A DNA stretch of 64,000 bases from Staphylococcus shinii (GTDB taxonomy: Bacteria > Bacillota > Bacilli > Staphylococcales > Staphylococcaceae): positions 310,001-374,000 of the forward strand of contig NZ_JAGEVL010000005.1 of the NCBI RefSeq assembly GCF_017583065.1. Direction: 5' to 3'. Shown piece by piece: positions 25,657-34,688 of the stretch; the stretch's first letter is position 1, and every line of letters starts with the position of its first letter. Position numbers and translations under genes: made by a program. The notes below the pieces were generated by a model. It did no database searches. It was not told the DNA's origin and saw only the letters and a list, made by a program, of their open reading frames with translations.

Positions 25657-26721
25657 ATGGAAATGACATTTAGATGGTATGGCAAGGATGATCCAATAAG
25701 CTTAGAATATATCAAGCAGATACCAGGCATGAGAGGCATTGTCAGCGCCATCTATGATATACCAGTAGGTGAAGCTTGGCCATTAGATAAAATTAAGGAA
25801 TTAAAATCAGAAATCGAAAGTGCCAATTTAGAACTTTCAGTCATTGAGAGTGTGCCCGTACATGAAGATATTAAATTAGGGAAGCCAACGCGCGATAAAT
25901 ATATTGAAAATTATTGCCAAACATTACGACATTTAGGTCAAGTGGGTATTAAAGTAGTGTGTTATAACTTTATGCCAGTATTTGATTGGACGCGTTCACA
26001 GTTAGATTTTTCTTTAGCAGATGGTTCGACAGCATTGATATATGATGAAGAAGCAATTGCTAAAATGAATCCACTAAAGGGTGAACTCTCTTTACCAGGT
26101 TGGGATTCAAGCTACACCAAAGAAGACTTAGCTGCACTCTTTGCAGATTACAAAACAATTGATGAAGAAAAGTTATGGGAGAATTTAAGTTACTTTATTA
26201 ACAAAGTAATACCTGTTGCAGAAGAAGCGGATGTACTGATGGCAATACATCCAGACGATCCACCTTGGGGGATATTTGGATTACCCAGAATTATTACAAA
26301 TAGAGAAAATCTGGAAAGGTTCATTCGCATACATCCGTCTAAACATAATGGATTAACGATGTGTTCAGGTTCTTTAGGTTCGGATAAGCATAATGATTTT
26401 CCGGAAATGTTAACATATTTTGGTCAAAAAGGACGTGTACATTTTGTTCACGCGCGTAATGTGAAATTAGTTGGGAATAAGTCATTTCAAGAATCTGCAC
26501 ACTTATCAGAATCAGGATCTATCGATATGTATAAAGTTATAAAGACATTACATGATTTTGGATATAAGGGACCCATTAGACCAGATCATGGACGCATGAT
26601 TTGGGGAGAAACAGGTAAAGCAGGGTATGGTTTATATGATCGGGCGTTAGGCGCAACATATTTAAATGGTTTATATGAGGCGATAAATAAAAATTGTATA
26701 CCACAGAGTCCTCGAAAATAA
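25657..26721 (+). CDS. uxuA: mannonate dehydratase
   Basis: A 354-residue enzyme removing water from D-mannonate to give 2-keto-3-deoxygluconate. The N-terminal [14 protein letters not shown] and the metal-site segments [31 protein letters not shown] and [11 protein letters not shown] match UxuA, with the usual length. The ATG at 25657 is set 11 bases from AGAGAGGGG; a GTG at 25645 touches that site and is rejected. The intermediate mannonate has to be made by fructuronate reductase (UxuB), for which there is no gene here. No clear terminator follows in the next 230 bases. Confidence 0.93.
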   Translation: MEMTFRWYGKDDPISLEYIKQIPGMRGIVSAIYDIPVGEAWPLDKIKELKSEIESANLELSVIESVPVHEDIKLGKPTRDKYIENYCQTLRHLGQVGIKVVCYNFMPVFDWTRSQLDFSLADGSTALIYDEEAIAKMNPLKGELSLPGWDSSYTKEDLAALFADYKTIDEEKLWENLSYFINKVIPVAEEADVLMAIHPDDPPWGIFGLPRIITNRENLERFIRIHPSKHNGLTMCSGSLGSDKHNDFPEMLTYFGQKGRVHFVHARNVKLVGNKSFQESAHLSESGSIDMYKVIKTLHDFGYKGPIRPDHGRMIWGETGKAGYGLYDRALGATYLNGLYEAINKNCIPQSPRK

Positions 26722-26844
26722 GCGCCAGCTTTTATGAAAATTTAAGCGTAATTATTGTAAACAACAACTTAATATTTGTTGAGCAAAGGGAATGTCAAAT
26801 ATAAGAGTTGAATGGGAGAAGAAAAAAGAACAAAAGTGATAAAT

Positions 26845-26862
26845 TTGTGAAAATAATCACAA
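26845..26862 (+). promoter_or_regulatory. perfect Rex-type operator
   Basis: TTGTGAAAATAATCACAA fits the Rex consensus TTGTGA-W6-TCACAA exactly; with one more pair each side (T...A) it is a 20-base palindrome. It is 90 bases upstream of the 63-residue gene; a possible -10 TATGAT is at 26891. Rex senses the NADH/NAD+ ratio and represses fermentation and nitrate genes in staphylococci. A CRP-like regulator could also bind. Confidence 0.65.
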
Positions 26863-26951
26863 AATCCTTTTAAATTATTAGAATATGCATTATGATAAGG
26901 GTGTAGAAGATAAACAAAGCTTCTTAATAGAAAACTACGGAGTGATTAATT

Positions 26952-27143
26952 ATGAGAAAAGTAATTGAAGCAGTTATTTTTTCAAACGAAAGTAGTTACG
27001 AAATATACACACACACAGGTGTAAATCAAGGTATTATTAATGACATTAAAGATGGATACAGAAGTATTGACTATATAGCTTACATTGATGCAGAGAAAAT
27101 TTACAACTATGGTTTAAAGAAAGAGCTATTAGTTAATCAATAA
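26952..27143 (+). CDS. small protein of 63 residues, possible HTH
   Basis: I do not recognise it with certainty. The sequence has a pattern of a Cro/C1-type helix-turn-helix: SSYEIYTHTGVNQGIINDIKDGYRSID, with a conserved turn glycine, then AEKIYNYGLKK as a terminal helix. In phage-like small proteins the same order (SxYxIxxxTGVxQxxIxxIxxGxR) is seen. It has an ATG 8 bases from CGGAGTG and is followed by its own terminator, so it appears to be a real single-gene unit, controlled by the Rex-type palindrome upstream. Confidence 0.65.
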   Translation: MRKVIEAVIFSNESSYEIYTHTGVNQGIINDIKDGYRSIDYIAYIDAEKIYNYGLKKELLVNQ

Positions 27144-27286
27144 TACGCTGTATACATCGATGTAAATCGAGGTTTAATAGTGTTTTTAAACTGCGCTTAC
27201 AATAAAAACCTATTAACTTTGTGCAAGTTTTTCTCCCCAGTAAAACTTTCATGATTTATTTAAACACCCTCACCCCCAGTATTAAG

Positions 27287-27330
27287 AAAGCCTACACTAC
27301 TGTTTTTATAGTAGTGTAGGCTTTTTGTAT
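27287..27330. terminator. terminator between the 63-residue gene and the DUF1413-like gene
   Basis: A 14-bp perfect stem AAAGCCTACACTAC (27287-27300) with GTAGTGTAGGCTTT (27311-27324), then TTTGTAT. The A-run on the other side also lets it serve the minus-strand gene. Confidence 0.88.
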
Positions 27331-27364
27331 ATTGATTTAAACGAAACCTATTGAAAGATTAATC

Positions 27365-27634
27365 TTAAATGTAGGCCTTGAAATTATGTTTAACCGAATT
27401 GAAGTCATAAACGGAATTATACATACCCATGCGAATATGGTCTTGTGACGCATAAGGTATACGTAAGTGATCATGGTGTTCTACATAGATACGGAATTCA
27501 CGTTCTAGTTGTTTGCGTTGATTTAAAGACATTTGAATCCACTCTTCTTGATCAAACAATGCTTCAAAGCGAAATTCAAAGTTGTCTTTGCCCTTAAATG
27601 CATGTAAATGATTGATTTTTTCATCAAAGTTCAA
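27365..27634 (-). CDS. DUF1413-like small protein
   Basis: An 89-residue soluble protein. The middle FEFRFEALFDQEEWIQMSLNQRKQLEREFRIYVE has the pattern of the DUF1413 family (strand-LF-x-x-EEW-x-x-L-x-x-R-x-x-L-x-x-x-F). It is read from a TTG start behind GGGGGAT at five bases; no in-frame ATG exists upstream. Charged, with several His and Tyr residues, no membrane segment and no cysteine. Function unknown; a role in DNA or protein binding has not been shown for the family to my knowledge. Confidence 0.6.
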   Translation of the reverse strand: MNFDEKINHLHAFKGKDNFEFRFEALFDQEEWIQMSLNQRKQLEREFRIYVEHHDHLRIPYASQDHIRMGMYNSVYDFNSVKHNFKAYI

Positions 27635-27828
27635 ATTTTATCCCCCTTTAATCAAACGTTGCTAAATTGATATATATCTATTATATACCCACATTAAATT
27701 GAAGTATAGGTAATGAATAATTGTTATAACACAAAATTTTAATAAAAAATAAATTAACATGATAAAATAATTGAAAATAGGGAAATGACCTTATAAATAG
27801 TTAAATTGAAGAAGAAAGGAAGATATGA

Positions 27829-28533
27829 ATGAATGAATTAAAAGATAAAGTTGCAATTGTTACAGGTGCAAGTAGTGGTATCGGTGCAAGTATTGCCGAA
27901 ACATTGTCACAACATGGCGTGAAAGTAATGTTAACAGGGCGCAATGAAGCACGTTTATCTGATGTAGCAGAACAACTTCAAGAAAATAGTCAGTCTGAAA
28001 TTGCTACACATATCGTTGATGTTACGCAAAAAAATGAAGTAGCAAAATTAGTAAAAGAGACTGAAAATAAATTTGGTCATGTAGATATATTAGTGAATAG
28101 TGCAGGTTTAATGCTCTCTTCTGCAATTACAGATGGTGATGTTGAGGCATGGGAAAATATGATTGATGTCAACGTCAAAGGTACTTTATATGGTATTAAT
28201 GCCGTATTACCAATATTTTTAAATCAATCTACAGGACATATTATAAATATTGCTTCTATTTCTGGTTTTGAAGTTACAAAACAAAGCACCTTATATAGCG
28301 CATCTAAAGCGGCGGTACATACTATTACCCAAGGGTTAGAAAAAGAATTAGCTAAAACAGGTGTAAGGGTCACAAGTATTTCACCTGGTATGGTAGATAC
28401 GCCATTAAGTGGTAATACTGATTGGGGTTCTCGTAAAAAGTTAGACCCGAAAAATATTGCTGAAGCTGTTGTTTATGCATTACAACAACCTAGTCACGTC
28501 AATATAAATGAAGTTACCGTAAGACCAGTATAA
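27829..28533 (+). CDS. short-chain dehydrogenase/reductase
   Basis: A 234-residue classical SDR. The cofactor motif TGASSGIG (12-19), the LVNSAG strand turn (about 87), the catalytic Ser (about 140, IASISG) and YSASK (Tyr about 154, Lys about 158) are intact, and the TGRN after the second strand suggests NADP(H). The C-terminus ends at [11 protein letters not shown] as in the YdfG/serine-3-dehydrogenase-like branch. The ATG follows GAAAGGAAG. It is monocistronic, with a terminator-like inverted repeat after it. Substrate not predictable. Confidence 0.85.
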   Translation: MNELKDKVAIVTGASSGIGASIAETLSQHGVKVMLTGRNEARLSDVAEQLQENSQSEIATHIVDVTQKNEVAKLVKETENKFGHVDILVNSAGLMLSSAITDGDVEAWENMIDVNVKGTLYGINAVLPIFLNQSTGHIINIASISGFEVTKQSTLYSASKAAVHTITQGLEKELAKTGVRVTSISPGMVDTPLSGNTDWGSRKKLDPKNIAEAVVYALQQPSHVNINEVTVRPV

Positions 28534-28594
28534 AATAGCGCGTAGACAAGCCTTGTTTTATTTATTATGTTCTTTGTTATCTGTTAGCCATATG

Positions 28595-28645
28595 AGAGTG
28601 AGAGGAAAATAAAATTACAAATTTTGATTTTCCTCTCACTCTTAA
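28595..28645 (+). terminator. terminator after the SDR gene
   Basis: A 16-bp perfect stem AGAGTGAGAGGAAAAT (28595-28610) with ATTTTCCTCTCACTCT (28627-28642); the inner AAAATT / AATTTT can pair too. Only TAAAAG follows, so the U-tract is weak; the stem itself is very stable. Confidence 0.7.
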
Positions 28646-28688
28646 AAGTTATATTTTTGTATCTAATTTATGAAAGAAGTGTTAATCA

Positions 28689-29189
28689 ATGTATTATAGG
28701 CGTTTAATTGAAAGTGACGTGAAAGAATATCGCAAGCTGCGTTTGAAATCATTGCAAACTGATCCGAAAGGTTTTGCATCTACTTACAAGCGTGAGATTG
28801 AATTCTCCATAGATAAGTTTAAATCACGAATCATACCTACAGAAACTCAATTTACAATTGGCGCATTTGACGACACCTCATTAGTTTGTATAGGTGCTTT
28901 TTATAGTGAAAGCATAGAGAAGGTAAAACATAAAGGAAACTTAGTGGCGGTCTACTGTGATCCCCAGTATAGACGACAAGGTATTGCCAGGTTATTGCTT
29001 CAAAAAATAATTGATGAGACAAAAGAACTAGGGTTTGTGAAAATAATTGAATTAAGCGTCCTGTCCGAAAATAAAAGTGCCATTGCATTATATGAACAAT
29101 TAGGATTTAAACGTTATGGCATAGAACCTAAAGCACTCTATGATGGAATTAATTATTATGATGAAGATTTAATGTACATGGAATTATAA
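28689..29189 (+). CDS. GNAT-family N-acetyltransferase
   Basis: A 166-residue acetyltransferase. The acetyl-CoA motif LVAVYCDPQYRRQGIARLLLQKII (about 83-106) with RRQGIA as pyrophosphate loop is followed by the ELSVLSENKSAIALYEQLGFKRYG motif typical for motif B. The N-terminal part (YRRLIESDVKEYRKLRLKSL) is as in YhbS/RimI-like proteins. The ribosome binding site (GAAAGAAG) is weak. No specific substrate can be given. The next gene, also GNAT, is 40 bases away and probably on the same transcript. Confidence 0.82.
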   Translation: MYYRRLIESDVKEYRKLRLKSLQTDPKGFASTYKREIEFSIDKFKSRIIPTETQFTIGAFDDTSLVCIGAFYSESIEKVKHKGNLVAVYCDPQYRRQGIARLLLQKIIDETKELGFVKIIELSVLSENKSAIALYEQLGFKRYGIEPKALYDGINYYDEDLMYMEL

Positions 29190-29229
29190 TATATAACAGT
29201 TGAAAATATTAAGCTAAGGTGGGGAAAAT

Positions 29230-29763
29230 ATGGAGACAGATTATATTATGGAGACAAACTTTATTATTGAAACAGATAGATTATATTTAGTGAGACCTTC
29301 ACACGAATATTTAGTCGACTTGTACAATTTACATTCAGATCCAAGAACAAATGTTTATAACCCAGCAGGGCCTCACCAAAGTATAGAAGAAACAGAAGAG
29401 ATGCTTAAGTCATGGATTGAACATTGGTTTAAATACCGTTTTGGTTACGCATTAATGATAGAAAAAGGAAGCGGTAAAATGATTGGTATGTGTGGTTTGA
29501 CATATAAAACAATGTTAGGTGAAACATATCTTAATTTAGCTTATCGCTTGAACCCAGATTTTGCACGCAAAGGTTATACCAAAGAATCATGTTTAGCGGT
29601 TATAGAGTATGTGAAAGAAGACATACAAGTCAGTAATCAAATACTTGTGCGCACCAAAAAAGATAACCGCCCATCTATTATGACTGCCCAATCATTAGGA
29701 TTTGAAGAAATAAGCAGTTATAACAATTATGAAGAAATGGGAGACGTCTATCTTTTTGAGTAA
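29230..29763 (+). CDS. GNAT acetyltransferase of the RimJ/RimL type
   Basis: A 177-residue protein with the RimJ/RimL-like order: IIETDRLYLVRPSHEYL at the start, GMCGLTYKT strand, YRLNPDFARKGYTKESCLAVIEYV (acetyl-CoA loop with ARKGYT, about 112-135) and the NRPSIMTAQSLGFEE motif. Such enzymes acetylate protein N-termini, amino acids or antibiotics; no residue here settles which. The ATG follows AAGGTGGGG. An in-frame ATG seven codons later is a possible alternative start. A perfect 30-base palindrome ends the unit. Confidence 0.82.
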   Translation: METDYIMETNFIIETDRLYLVRPSHEYLVDLYNLHSDPRTNVYNPAGPHQSIEETEEMLKSWIEHWFKYRFGYALMIEKGSGKMIGMCGLTYKTMLGETYLNLAYRLNPDFARKGYTKESCLAVIEYVKEDIQVSNQILVRTKKDNRPSIMTAQSLGFEEISSYNNYEEMGDVYLFE

Positions 29764-29855
29764 TATCTGTTTATGATTATATGATACGTGTTGGCGATGA
29801 GATGTTACATAGCCCAACTTCCAATAATTGTAAAGTTTTAGTAGGCCATCTGAGT

Positions 29856-29888
29856 AAGAACCACTTCTTTAAAGAAGTGGTTCTTTAG
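29856..29888. terminator. bidirectional terminator (30-base perfect palindrome)
   Basis: AAGAACCACTTCTTT (29856-29870) is directly followed by its exact complement AAAGAAGTGGTTCTT (29871-29885). It separates the GNAT pair from the convergent VOC gene. Confidence 0.8.
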
Positions 29889-29899
29889 AGAGTGGGACT

Positions 29900-30268
29900 T
29901 TACAGCCATTCTATAATTTCAATCCTATTGCCAAATGGGTCGTAAATATAAAAGCGATCAGCTCCTTCAAGTTCATCTCCGTATATAATTTCGACTTCTT
30001 GTAATTCAAGGTTTTTCCTTACTTCCGTCGCGTTGTGTACTGCAAATGCAGGGTGTGCCTTTTTGGCTGGTTCAAAATTGGTTTCAACACCAATGTGAAG
30101 TTGTTGTTGTCCGATTTGAAACCAAACCCCGCCTTTTCGTGCAAGATTAGCTGGTTTGGTTATTTCTTTGAATCCTAATTTTTCAGCATAAAACGCTCTA
30201 GCTAAATCTTCTTGGTTTGCTGGTGCAGCAACTTGTACATGATCAATGCCTATGAAATATTTTTCCAT
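29900..30268 (-). CDS. VOC-family (glyoxalase/fosfomycin-resistance fold) protein
   Basis: A 122-residue vicinal-oxygen-chelate protein with two beta-alpha-beta-beta-beta repeats. Candidate metal ligands are His (GIDHVQVA, residue 9), His/Glu in QQQLHIGVE (about 58-62), and Glu in NRIEIIEW at the C-terminus (about 117). The segment DRFYIYDPFGNRIEI is typical. It starts behind AAAGGAGT. It could be a lactoylglutathione-lyase-like or dioxygenase-like enzyme; the substrate is not known. It is convergent with the GNAT genes and divergent from the FhuD-like gene. Confidence 0.8.
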   Translation of the reverse strand: MEKYFIGIDHVQVAAPANQEDLARAFYAEKLGFKEITKPANLARKGGVWFQIGQQQLHIGVETNFEPAKKAHPAFAVHNATEVRKNLELQEVEIIYGDELEGADRFYIYDPFGNRIEIIEWL

Positions 30269-30392
30269 AATAGCAACTCCTTTTGTACTTATAATATCAA
30301 AAGTGTAAAAATAAAACGACTATAATAAATTTCGAGTTTAGAAAAATGCCAAACTATAAATAATTAAAAATTCTATATTATTATATTGCAAT

Positions 30393-30411
30393 TGATAATC
30401 GTTTTCGATTA
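30393..30411 (+). promoter_or_regulatory. Fur box upstream of the siderophore lipoprotein
   Basis: TGATAATCGTTTTCGATTA is an inverted repeat of the Fur type (TGATAATCG with CGATTA and matching flanks). It lies 37 bases before the TTG start and next to a TATAAT at 30421, so Fur with iron would block the promoter. Confidence 0.75.
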
Positions 30412-30447
30412 GAATAGAAGTATAATATTATGGAAGGGGTTAATATT

Positions 30448-31365
30448 TTGAAAAAATTATTTTATTTCATGTTGTGTTTACTATTATTTTTAGCAGCTTG
30501 TGGTAATAATGATGAGTCTAAAGATGCAGCTTCAAAAGAAAATACCGAGACGAAAACATATACAACAGGTGAAGGGGATAAGGTGCAAATTCCTAAAAAT
30601 CCTAAAAGGGTACTTGATTTAACAGCTAATTATGGCAATTTTAAAAAGTTAGGTATTAAACCGATTGCGATAACGAGTGTTTTTCCTGATTCAAAATATT
30701 TAGATATGGCAAACATTAAGAAGATAGATCCTGAAGATGTGGAAGCAGCAGCAAAATTAAAACCCGATTTAATCATTACATATAAAGAAAATAAGAATAA
30801 TAAAAAATTAGAAAAAATTGCGCCAACTGTTCCGATTAAGGTGCAAAATATGGATTATAAAGATACACATATAGAAATAGGTAAATTAGTGAATAAAGAA
30901 GCAAAAGCTAAAAAGCAAGCTAGTAAATTATCATCCAAATTAGCCAAGGATGGTAAAGAAATTAAAAAAGCAATTGGAGAAGATAAAACTTTCTCAATTA
31001 TGGATATTCAAGCAAAAGATATATATCAATTTGGGCCTAGATTTGGTCGGGGTAGTGAAGCAATCTATGAAGGATTCGGTTTAAAAGAGGATCCCGAAGC
31101 GAAACAAGCTATGCCAAAAGAGAAGTTTATGAAAGTACCTAAAGAAAAATTTAATACGTACTCAGGAGACTATTTATTAGTTCCTACAAAAGACGGACAG
31201 AAACCTAATAATGATTTTGTAAAATCAAATACTTGGAAAAATAACCAAGCTGTACAGAATGGTAATGTGGTTTATTATGCTATGGATGAAGCGATTTATG
31301 CAGATTTAATTTCTGTGGAAAAACAGGCAGATTTATTTAAAAAAGAATTGTTGAAAAACAAATAA
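30448..31365 (+). CDS. FhuD-like iron(III)-hydroxamate binding lipoprotein
   Basis: A 305-residue substrate-binding lipoprotein of an iron-siderophore ABC importer. The signal peptide ends in the lipobox LAAC (Cys about 17), followed by a charged linker and the two lobes of the PeripBP_2/FhuD fold. Segments IPKNPKRVLDL, KLKPDLIITYKENK, KIAPTV, AKDGKEIKKAIGEDKTFS, GRGSEAIYEGFGLK and YSGDYLLVP resemble staphylococcal FhuD1/FhuD2. TTG at 30448 is preferred over ATG at 30430 because GGAAGGGG lies between them. No permease or ATPase gene is adjacent, so like FhuD1/FhuD2 in S. aureus it must use a FhuCBG coded elsewhere. Confidence 0.85.
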   Translation: MKKLFYFMLCLLLFLAACGNNDESKDAASKENTETKTYTTGEGDKVQIPKNPKRVLDLTANYGNFKKLGIKPIAITSVFPDSKYLDMANIKKIDPEDVEAAAKLKPDLIITYKENKNNKKLEKIAPTVPIKVQNMDYKDTHIEIGKLVNKEAKAKKQASKLSSKLAKDGKEIKKAIGEDKTFSIMDIQAKDIYQFGPRFGRGSEAIYEGFGLKEDPEAKQAMPKEKFMKVPKEKFNTYSGDYLLVPTKDGQKPNNDFVKSNTWKNNQAVQNGNVVYYAMDEAIYADLISVEKQADLFKKELLKNK

Positions 31366-31440
31366 AAAAGACGAGATGAATATGGTTTACAGAAATCTTA
31401 TTAAAAATAGATTTTTGTTCCAAATTCATCTCGTCTTTAT
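31366..31440. terminator. bidirectional terminator between FhuD-like gene and his operon
   Basis: AAAAGACGAGATGAAT (31366-31381) pairs with ATTCATCTCGTCTTT (31424-31438), with an internal AATCTTATT / AATAGATTT partial pairing. A-run on one side and T-run on the other serve both convergent units. Confidence 0.85.
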
Positions 31441-31453
31441 ATTTAAGGCATTG

Positions 31454-32086
31454 TTACCAATGATTAATATCTGTGCGTTCTCCCTTAAAGTTATTAGCGG
31501 TTTGATGACGTTGAGCGAGTACTTGTTCAACGTCGTCAAATTTTATATCTAAGGCATGTAACAACACAAATAAGTGATACATTAAATCAGCAGTTTCATT
31601 CGTCACTTCTTCACGGTCATTTTTCATTGTACCTATAACAACTTCAAATGATTCCTCGCCGAATTTTTTCGTGATTTTTTCTAGTCCTTCATTTAATAAA
31701 TACTGTGTATATGAGTTTTCTTTATTAGATTCGGCACTAGTAGTTACTGTTTGTTCTAGTTGTTGCACGTTGAAAGGTATGGGCGTATTAAAACAACTTT
31801 GACTACCTGTATGGCATGTTGGCCCATTTGGTACAACCTCGATAAGGAGTGTATCTCGGTCACAGTCTAAATGAATATTTTTAACGATTTGAGTATTTCC
31901 AGACGTTTCTCCTTTTGTCCATAAACGGTCTTTGGAACGTGAATAAAAACAAACAACACCACTTGTGAGTGTTTGCTGATAAGCTTCTTCATTCATATAA
32001 CCGAGCATTAGCACTTGATTTGTATTAATGTCTTGTAATATAGCTGGCAAAAGACCTTTGCTAAAATCAGGTTGTTCTGTATTCAT
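31454..32086 (-). CDS. hisI: bifunctional phosphoribosyl-AMP cyclohydrolase / phosphoribosyl-ATP pyrophosphatase
   Basis: A 210-residue fused HisIE protein for steps two and three of histidine synthesis. The HisI part (1-105) has the SGVVCFYSRSKDRLWTKGETSGN core, the metal-binding DCDRDTLL and the Cys pair of HTGSQSCF. The HisE part (about 115-205) has KKFGEESFEVVIG and NETADLMYHLFVLL, an all-alpha MazG-like fold with acidic metal ligands. The ATG overlaps the hisF stop by four bases (ATGA). It is the last gene of the operon. Confidence 0.95.
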   Translation of the reverse strand: MNTEQPDFSKGLLPAILQDINTNQVLMLGYMNEEAYQQTLTSGVVCFYSRSKDRLWTKGETSGNTQIVKNIHLDCDRDTLLIEVVPNGPTCHTGSQSCFNTPIPFNVQQLEQTVTTSAESNKENSYTQYLLNEGLEKITKKFGEESFEVVIGTMKNDREEVTNETADLMYHLFVLLHALDIKFDDVEQVLAQRHQTANNFKGERTDINHW

Positions 32087-32841
32087 CTTACTGGGACACC
32101 CCCTTGTGCCATTGTTTTTTTGATTTCATCTACAGTTGTTTCTTTATCGTGTAAAATACTTGCGGCAAGACCAGCAGAAACATCGGTTTGCTTAAATAGA
32201 TTAACGAAATGCTCTGGATTACCCCCGCCACCACTAGCTATAACTGGAATATTTACAAGTTGTTCGATTTCATGTAAGTGAGTGACATCGAAGCCTTGTT
32301 TCATACCATCATGGGTCATGCTTGTAATAAGTAACTCACCAGCACCTAAAGCTTCAACTTCCTGAACCCAATCATAAACACGTTTATCTGTACGTTGCTT
32401 GCCGCCATGTGTATAACAAAAATAGTCATTTAATTCATCGTCATAATTACTATCTATAGCGATACATATACATTGACTGCCAAATTTTTCGCTAGCTTCT
32501 TTAATAAATGATGGATTTTTAAGTGCACTTGAATTGAGTGATACCTTGTCAGCACCATGATTTAAGAGTTGAGAAATATCAGCGATCGTTGATATACCAC
32601 CACCTACAGTTAATGGTATAAATAGTTTGTCTGCAGTTTCTTCAATAACATCGAGTACAAGGTCATGGCCCGCTTCTGTACGTGAAATATCTAAAAAGAC
32701 TAATTCATCAGCGCCTTGCTCGTTATAATACAGTGCATATTCGACAGGGTTACCAATATCCCTTAATCCTTTAAATTGGATGCCTTTAACGACGCGCCCA
32801 TCTTTAACATCTAAACAAGGAATGATACGCTTTTTAATCAT
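32083..32841 (-). CDS. hisF: imidazole glycerol phosphate synthase, cyclase subunit
   Basis: A 252-residue TIM-barrel subunit that closes the imidazole ring using ammonia from HisH. The catalytic aspartates are visible in [14 protein letters not shown] (D11 of HisF numbering) and in the [12 protein letters not shown] segment; phosphate-binding GGGIS and ASGGGGN are conserved. The start MIKKRI at 32841 lies behind GGGAGGGC; five extra codons upstream are rejected. It overlaps hisA by four bases and hisIE by four. Confidence 0.96.
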   Translation of the reverse strand: MIKKRIIPCLDVKDGRVVKGIQFKGLRDIGNPVEYALYYNEQGADELVFLDISRTEAGHDLVLDVIEETADKLFIPLTVGGGISTIADISQLLNHGADKVSLNSSALKNPSFIKEASEKFGSQCICIAIDSNYDDELNDYFCYTHGGKQRTDKRVYDWVQEVEALGAGELLITSMTHDGMKQGFDVTHLHEIEQLVNIPVIASGGGGNPEHFVNLFKQTDVSAGLAASILHDKETTVDEIKKTMAQGGVPVR

Positions 32842-33542
32842 GACAAGCCCTCCCAAAAATTAGGATTATGTGCAGCTTTACCTACAATAGCTGCCGAAAC
32901 GCCAAGCGCTTCTAATTCTTCTAAATCTTGTTGATGGCGAATACCCCCAGAAGCAACGACAGGTTTTTGAGTTGCATTGACTAATTGACCAGTAATCTCA
33001 AAATTAGGGCCTTCTAGTCGTCCATCTTTTGAAATATCTGTGTAGATGATACCGGCAAGAGGTAAAGACTCAATTTTTTCAATTAACTCAAATAAATCTA
33101 GTTCAGCATCTTGTTCCCAACCATTTATTTTTACTTCTCGTTTATATGCATCCACAGAGAGATATAAACGATTAGGGAATTGGTGCGCCATTTCGGCTAA
33201 CCATTCTAAGTTTTGAATACCTTTAGTACCGATAATACAATAATCAATCCCATCGTTAAAATAAGCTTCAATAGTTTCTACGCTTCTAATACCACCACCA
33301 ACTTCTATCGGTTTATCGGTTAGTGTACGTAAGGCTTTAATGTAGTCTTGTTCAATAGAAGATTGTTGTTTAGCCCCGATTAAATCTACGATATGGATAC
33401 GATCTACACAATTGAATTGGTTATAAAATTGAATGCTTTCTTCAGCGCTTCGTGACATTTTTTCTTCTGAATCATATTTACCTTCAGTAAGACGTACACT
33501 TGTTGCATTGATTAAATCAATAGCTGGCCATAGTTTGATCAT
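32838..33542 (-). CDS. hisA: ProFAR isomerase
   Basis: A 234-residue TIM barrel that converts ProFAR to PRFAR. It starts with [19 protein letters not shown], has the catalytic aspartate (D9 region) and the second one in [18 protein letters not shown], and the phosphate-binding VGGGIRS and ASGGIRH. It is homologous to HisF, as usual. The start lies inside the hisH coding region, with a 26-base overlap. Confidence 0.95.
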   Translation of the reverse strand: MIKLWPAIDLINATSVRLTEGKYDSEEKMSRSAEESIQFYNQFNCVDRIHIVDLIGAKQQSSIEQDYIKALRTLTDKPIEVGGGIRSVETIEAYFNDGIDYCIIGTKGIQNLEWLAEMAHQFPNRLYLSVDAYKREVKINGWEQDAELDLFELIEKIESLPLAGIIYTDISKDGRLEGPNFEITGQLVNATQKPVVASGGIRHQQDLEELEALGVSAAIVGKAAHNPNFWEGLS

Positions 33543-34113
33543 TTAGGAATCCGCCTTTCAGTGCTTGATTAAGTATTGCTAAGCCATCATCGCCACTCTT
33601 TTCAGGGTGGAATTGGATGCCTATATAATTTTTAAATTGTACAATTGCAGGGACTTGTGTGCCATATTCAGCGAATGCTACAACATATTCAGACATTTGT
33701 GCCTGATAAGAATGTACAAAATAGACATCTTGAGAAAGTGTCGATTGGTTACTAATTAGATTGTTCCAACCTAAGTGAGGAACTGGGTAGGGCGTTTCAA
33801 TTGGTATGATGCGACCTGGTATTAGTTTTAATCCAAAGACATCACCTTCAGCGCTCCATTCATATAGCAGTTGCATGCCAAGACAAATACCAATCACAGG
33901 CTTGTTTGTAACGGATTGCAAAACTTCAACCAAACCTCGGGAATGGATAGCTCGCATGGCATCTTTAAAGTGACCGACACCAGGTAAAATAACCATATCA
34001 GCAGCTTCAATATCTTTTGGATTATCTGTTAATTTAGATTCATAACCAAGATGATTGATTGCACGTTGTACATTTTTAATGTTGCCTAAACCGTAATCAA
34101 TTATGGCAATCAT
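33517..34113 (-). CDS. hisH: imidazole glycerol phosphate synthase, glutaminase subunit
   Basis: A 198-residue class I glutamine amidotransferase. The nucleophile cysteine is in [13 protein letters not shown] (about 78), and the catalytic His-Glu pair in IQFHPEKSG (about 176-178). The N-terminal [12 protein letters not shown] is typical. It supplies ammonia to HisF. The ATG overlaps the hisB stop by four bases (ATGA). Confidence 0.95.
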   Translation of the reverse strand: MIAIIDYGLGNIKNVQRAINHLGYESKLTDNPKDIEAADMVILPGVGHFKDAMRAIHSRGLVEVLQSVTNKPVIGICLGMQLLYEWSAEGDVFGLKLIPGRIIPIETPYPVPHLGWNNLISNQSTLSQDVYFVHSYQAQMSEYVVAFAEYGTQVPAIVQFKNYIGIQFHPEKSGDDGLAILNQALKGGFLNDQTMASY

Positions 34114-34688
34114 TCTATCACACCCTTAGATGACGGTGTGCCTTCCGTATCATTACTTGTTAAGGCTACTTTAAGGGCACGCGCAAAAGATTTAAAAATC
34201 CCTTCTATTTCATGGTGCGTATTGCCACCACGAATTAAATCTATATGTGTTGTTAAGCGCGCATTAATGACTAGCGCACGGAAGAATTCTTCTACTAATT
34301 CAGTGTCAAAAGTGCCTACTTTTTCGCGACTTAAACTGGCATTAAATGAAAGGAATGGACGCCCACTAATATCAACTACAGTACGAGCTAATGTTTCGTC
34401 CATAGGGATATAACTTACCCCATAACGTTGAAAGGATTTTTTCTCTCGTGTCATTTCTAATAGCAATTGACCTAAAACGATACCTATGTCTTCTGTGACA
34501 TGGTGATCGTCTACTTCTGTATCACCATTTGCATCAATAGTAATAGATAAGTTGCTATGAAAGGTTAAGAGAGTCAACATATGATCCAGAAAACCCACGC
34601 CAGTGTTTATTTCGCTTGGACGATTGTCGTCTGCAAGTGAGATAGATAATTGTGTTTCAGCAGTATTACGCGTTTTTTGATAAATCAT
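34110..34688 (-). CDS. hisB: imidazoleglycerol-phosphate dehydratase
   Basis: A 192-residue monofunctional dehydratase. Metal-binding motifs are HxxE/DHH types: GFLDHMLTLLTFH, EVDDHHVTEDIG and the C-terminal GGNTHHEIEGIFKSFARAL. There is no HAD phosphatase domain (unlike the enterobacterial HisB), so histidinol phosphatase must be coded elsewhere. The ATG follows TGGAGG and overlaps the end of hisC by 23 bases. Confidence 0.95.
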   Translation of the reverse strand: MIYQKTRNTAETQLSISLADDNRPSEINTGVGFLDHMLTLLTFHSNLSITIDANGDTEVDDHHVTEDIGIVLGQLLLEMTREKKSFQRYGVSYIPMDETLARTVVDISGRPFLSFNASLSREKVGTFDTELVEEFFRALVINARLTTHIDLIRGGNTHHEIEGIFKSFARALKVALTSNDTEGTPSSKGVIE

